A DNA stretch of 60,465 nt, from contig JAFLUF010000003.1 in NCBI GenBank assembly GCA_022508925.1, positions 1-60,465 of the forward strand, read 5' to 3'. The notes below the pieces were generated by a model. It saw only the letters and a program-made list of their open reading frames with translations. It searched no databases and was not told the origin of the DNA. The stretch comes from Oscillospiraceae bacterium. GTDB lineage: Bacteria > Bacillota > Clostridia > Oscillospirales > Ruminococcaceae. Shown one piece after another: positions 59,922 through 60,465 of the stretch (positions are counted from its first letter, which is position 1; each line of letters opens with the position of its first letter). Made by a program: the position numbers and the translations under genes.

Positions 59922-60465
59922 TATCTCTGAACACGTCCCGAAGCGTCGCCGCCCGCGAGAGTTTCAACTTCCTTGCGTGAAACAAGGTTGAAGTCGCCGG
60001 GAATGGTGTGCTTGAGAGCGGAAGCAGCCACGCCGTACTCGAGCGCGGACTTGAAATCCTTTCCGTCTACAAGACCGCAGATAACGCCGCCCGCGAAGGA
60101 GTCGCCGCCGCCTACGCGGTCAACGATCGGGTGAATGGAGTATTCCTTGGAGTGGTAGAACTCCTTTGCGTCTCTGCTGTAGATGCAAGCCGACCAGCCG
60201 TTGTCGGAAGCCGAGTGAGAAACACGCAGAGAGGAGATGCAATACTCAAAGTTGTAATCGGCAACCATCTGCTCGAAGATCGACTTGTAGCCCGCAAGCT
60301 CAAGGTCGCCGGAAGTAACGTCGGTGTTTCCGGGCTTATAGCCGAGAACAAGCTCCGCGTCCTCTTCGTTTCCGATGCAGACGTCAACATACTGCATAAG
60401 GTTCTTCATTACCTTCTGAGCCTTCTCGCTGCTCCAGAGCTTCTTGCGGAAGTTGAGGTCAACGG
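59921..60465 (-). CDS. kdgK: PfkB-family sugar kinase, probably 2-keto-3-deoxygluconate kinase (partial)
   Basis: The frame stays open through the right edge; an internal Met at 60409 is not the start. About 181 C-terminal residues are visible, beginning DLNFRKKLWSSEKA, which is the D-x-N-x-R motif of ribokinase-like enzymes. VDVCIGNEEDAELVLG and DRVGGGDSFAGGVICGL, with the catalytic GAGD-type loop (GGGD here), follow. Context with kduI and uxaCBA favours KDG kinase, which phosphorylates the common product of both routes. Confidence 0.85.
   Translation of the reverse strand, partial: VDLNFRKKLWSSEKAQKVMKNLMQYVDVCIGNEEDAELVLGYKPGNTDVTSGDLELAGYKSIFEQMVADYNFEYCISSLRVSHSASDNGWSACIYSRDAKEFYHSKEYSIHPIVDRVGGGDSFAGGVICGLVDGKDFKSALEYGVAASALKHTIPGDFNLVSRKEVETLAGGDASGRVQR

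Overview
The window reads as chromosome of a spore-forming, Gram-positive Clostridia member, most likely Oscillospiraceae/Ruminococcus-like. The reasons are spmA/spmB, an AbrB/SpoVT-type regulator, SpoVD-like PASTA transpeptidase, a MurE with a DAP-type specificity loop, T-box control of tyrS, BspA-type leucine-rich surface proteins with NPxTG wall-sorting tails, a GH5 glucanase and a hexuronate-degradation operon. Promoters are close to the sigma-A consensus and nearly all have a 17-bp spacer. No prophage, integrase, complete insertion sequence, rRNA operon or CRISPR array was seen.

Layout. 1-2.2 kb (minus): a Tyr-specific T-box leader drives a GNAT acetyltransferase and tyrS (cut by the window edge); a DAHP synthase lies upstream with its own promoter. 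2.3-4.5 kb (plus): tRNA-Thr(GGU), a secreted GH5 endoglucanase lipoprotein, a small XRE regulator on the other strand, and tRNA-Ser(GGA). 4.5-6.9 kb: spmA-spmB, a DUF2508/YaaL-like gene and a 27-residue Gln/Asn peptide, all minus, with a 184-bp MITE-like element at the end of spmB, then an AbrB-type gene in the opposite direction. 7-10.4 kb: a membrane protein and a large partly disordered protein, both unknown. 10.5-25.5 kb (minus): the division and cell-wall (dcw) cluster, transcribed mraZ-rsmH-ftsL-spoVD/ftsI-murE-murF-mraY-ftsW-murG-murA-ftsQ, then ftsZ with its own promoter. murD, murC, murB and ftsA are absent, and a repeat element sits where murD is normally found.

25.7-32.7 kb (minus): a polyamine operon, speD-speA-speE-(membrane protein)-carboxynorspermidine dehydrogenase-nspC-(unknown). 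It encodes both the decarboxy-SAM route and the aspartate-semialdehyde/carboxypolyamine route to triamines. 32.7-38.3 kb (plus): a PHP phosphoesterase, an unknown protein, malic enzyme, and a one-carbon/methionine group (TSCPD protein, metF, thiG, methionine synthase activation protein). 38.3-43 kb: two NPxTG-anchored surface proteins (one BspA-like LRR) sharing a C-terminal module, two small XRE regulators, a palindromic operator and the 5' remnant of a third surface gene. 43-50.4 kb: an EF-G paralogue with a lost G4 motif, a divergent CCA-type nucleotidyltransferase, a small lipoprotein, and a FIST protein behind a GGDEF-EAL protein.

50.5-60.5 kb (minus): hexuronate catabolism, kdgK (partial)-sugar epimerase-kduI-MsmK-type ATPase-MATE exporter-uxaB-uxaA-uxaC. 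uxaC has its own promoter and is flanked by members of one structured repeat family, including a four-copy ~93-bp tandem array.

The most unusual non-coding content is the set of small palindromic repeats. They comprise a three-copy family with shared inverted ends and a covarying internal hairpin (16.75, 45.2 and 57.0 kb), the 93-bp family beside uxaC, the MITE at spmB, a 91-bp inverted-repeat element at 35.5 kb, and a short motif shared by three otherwise different intergenic repeats. Function calls rest on reading motifs by eye; no database search was run.
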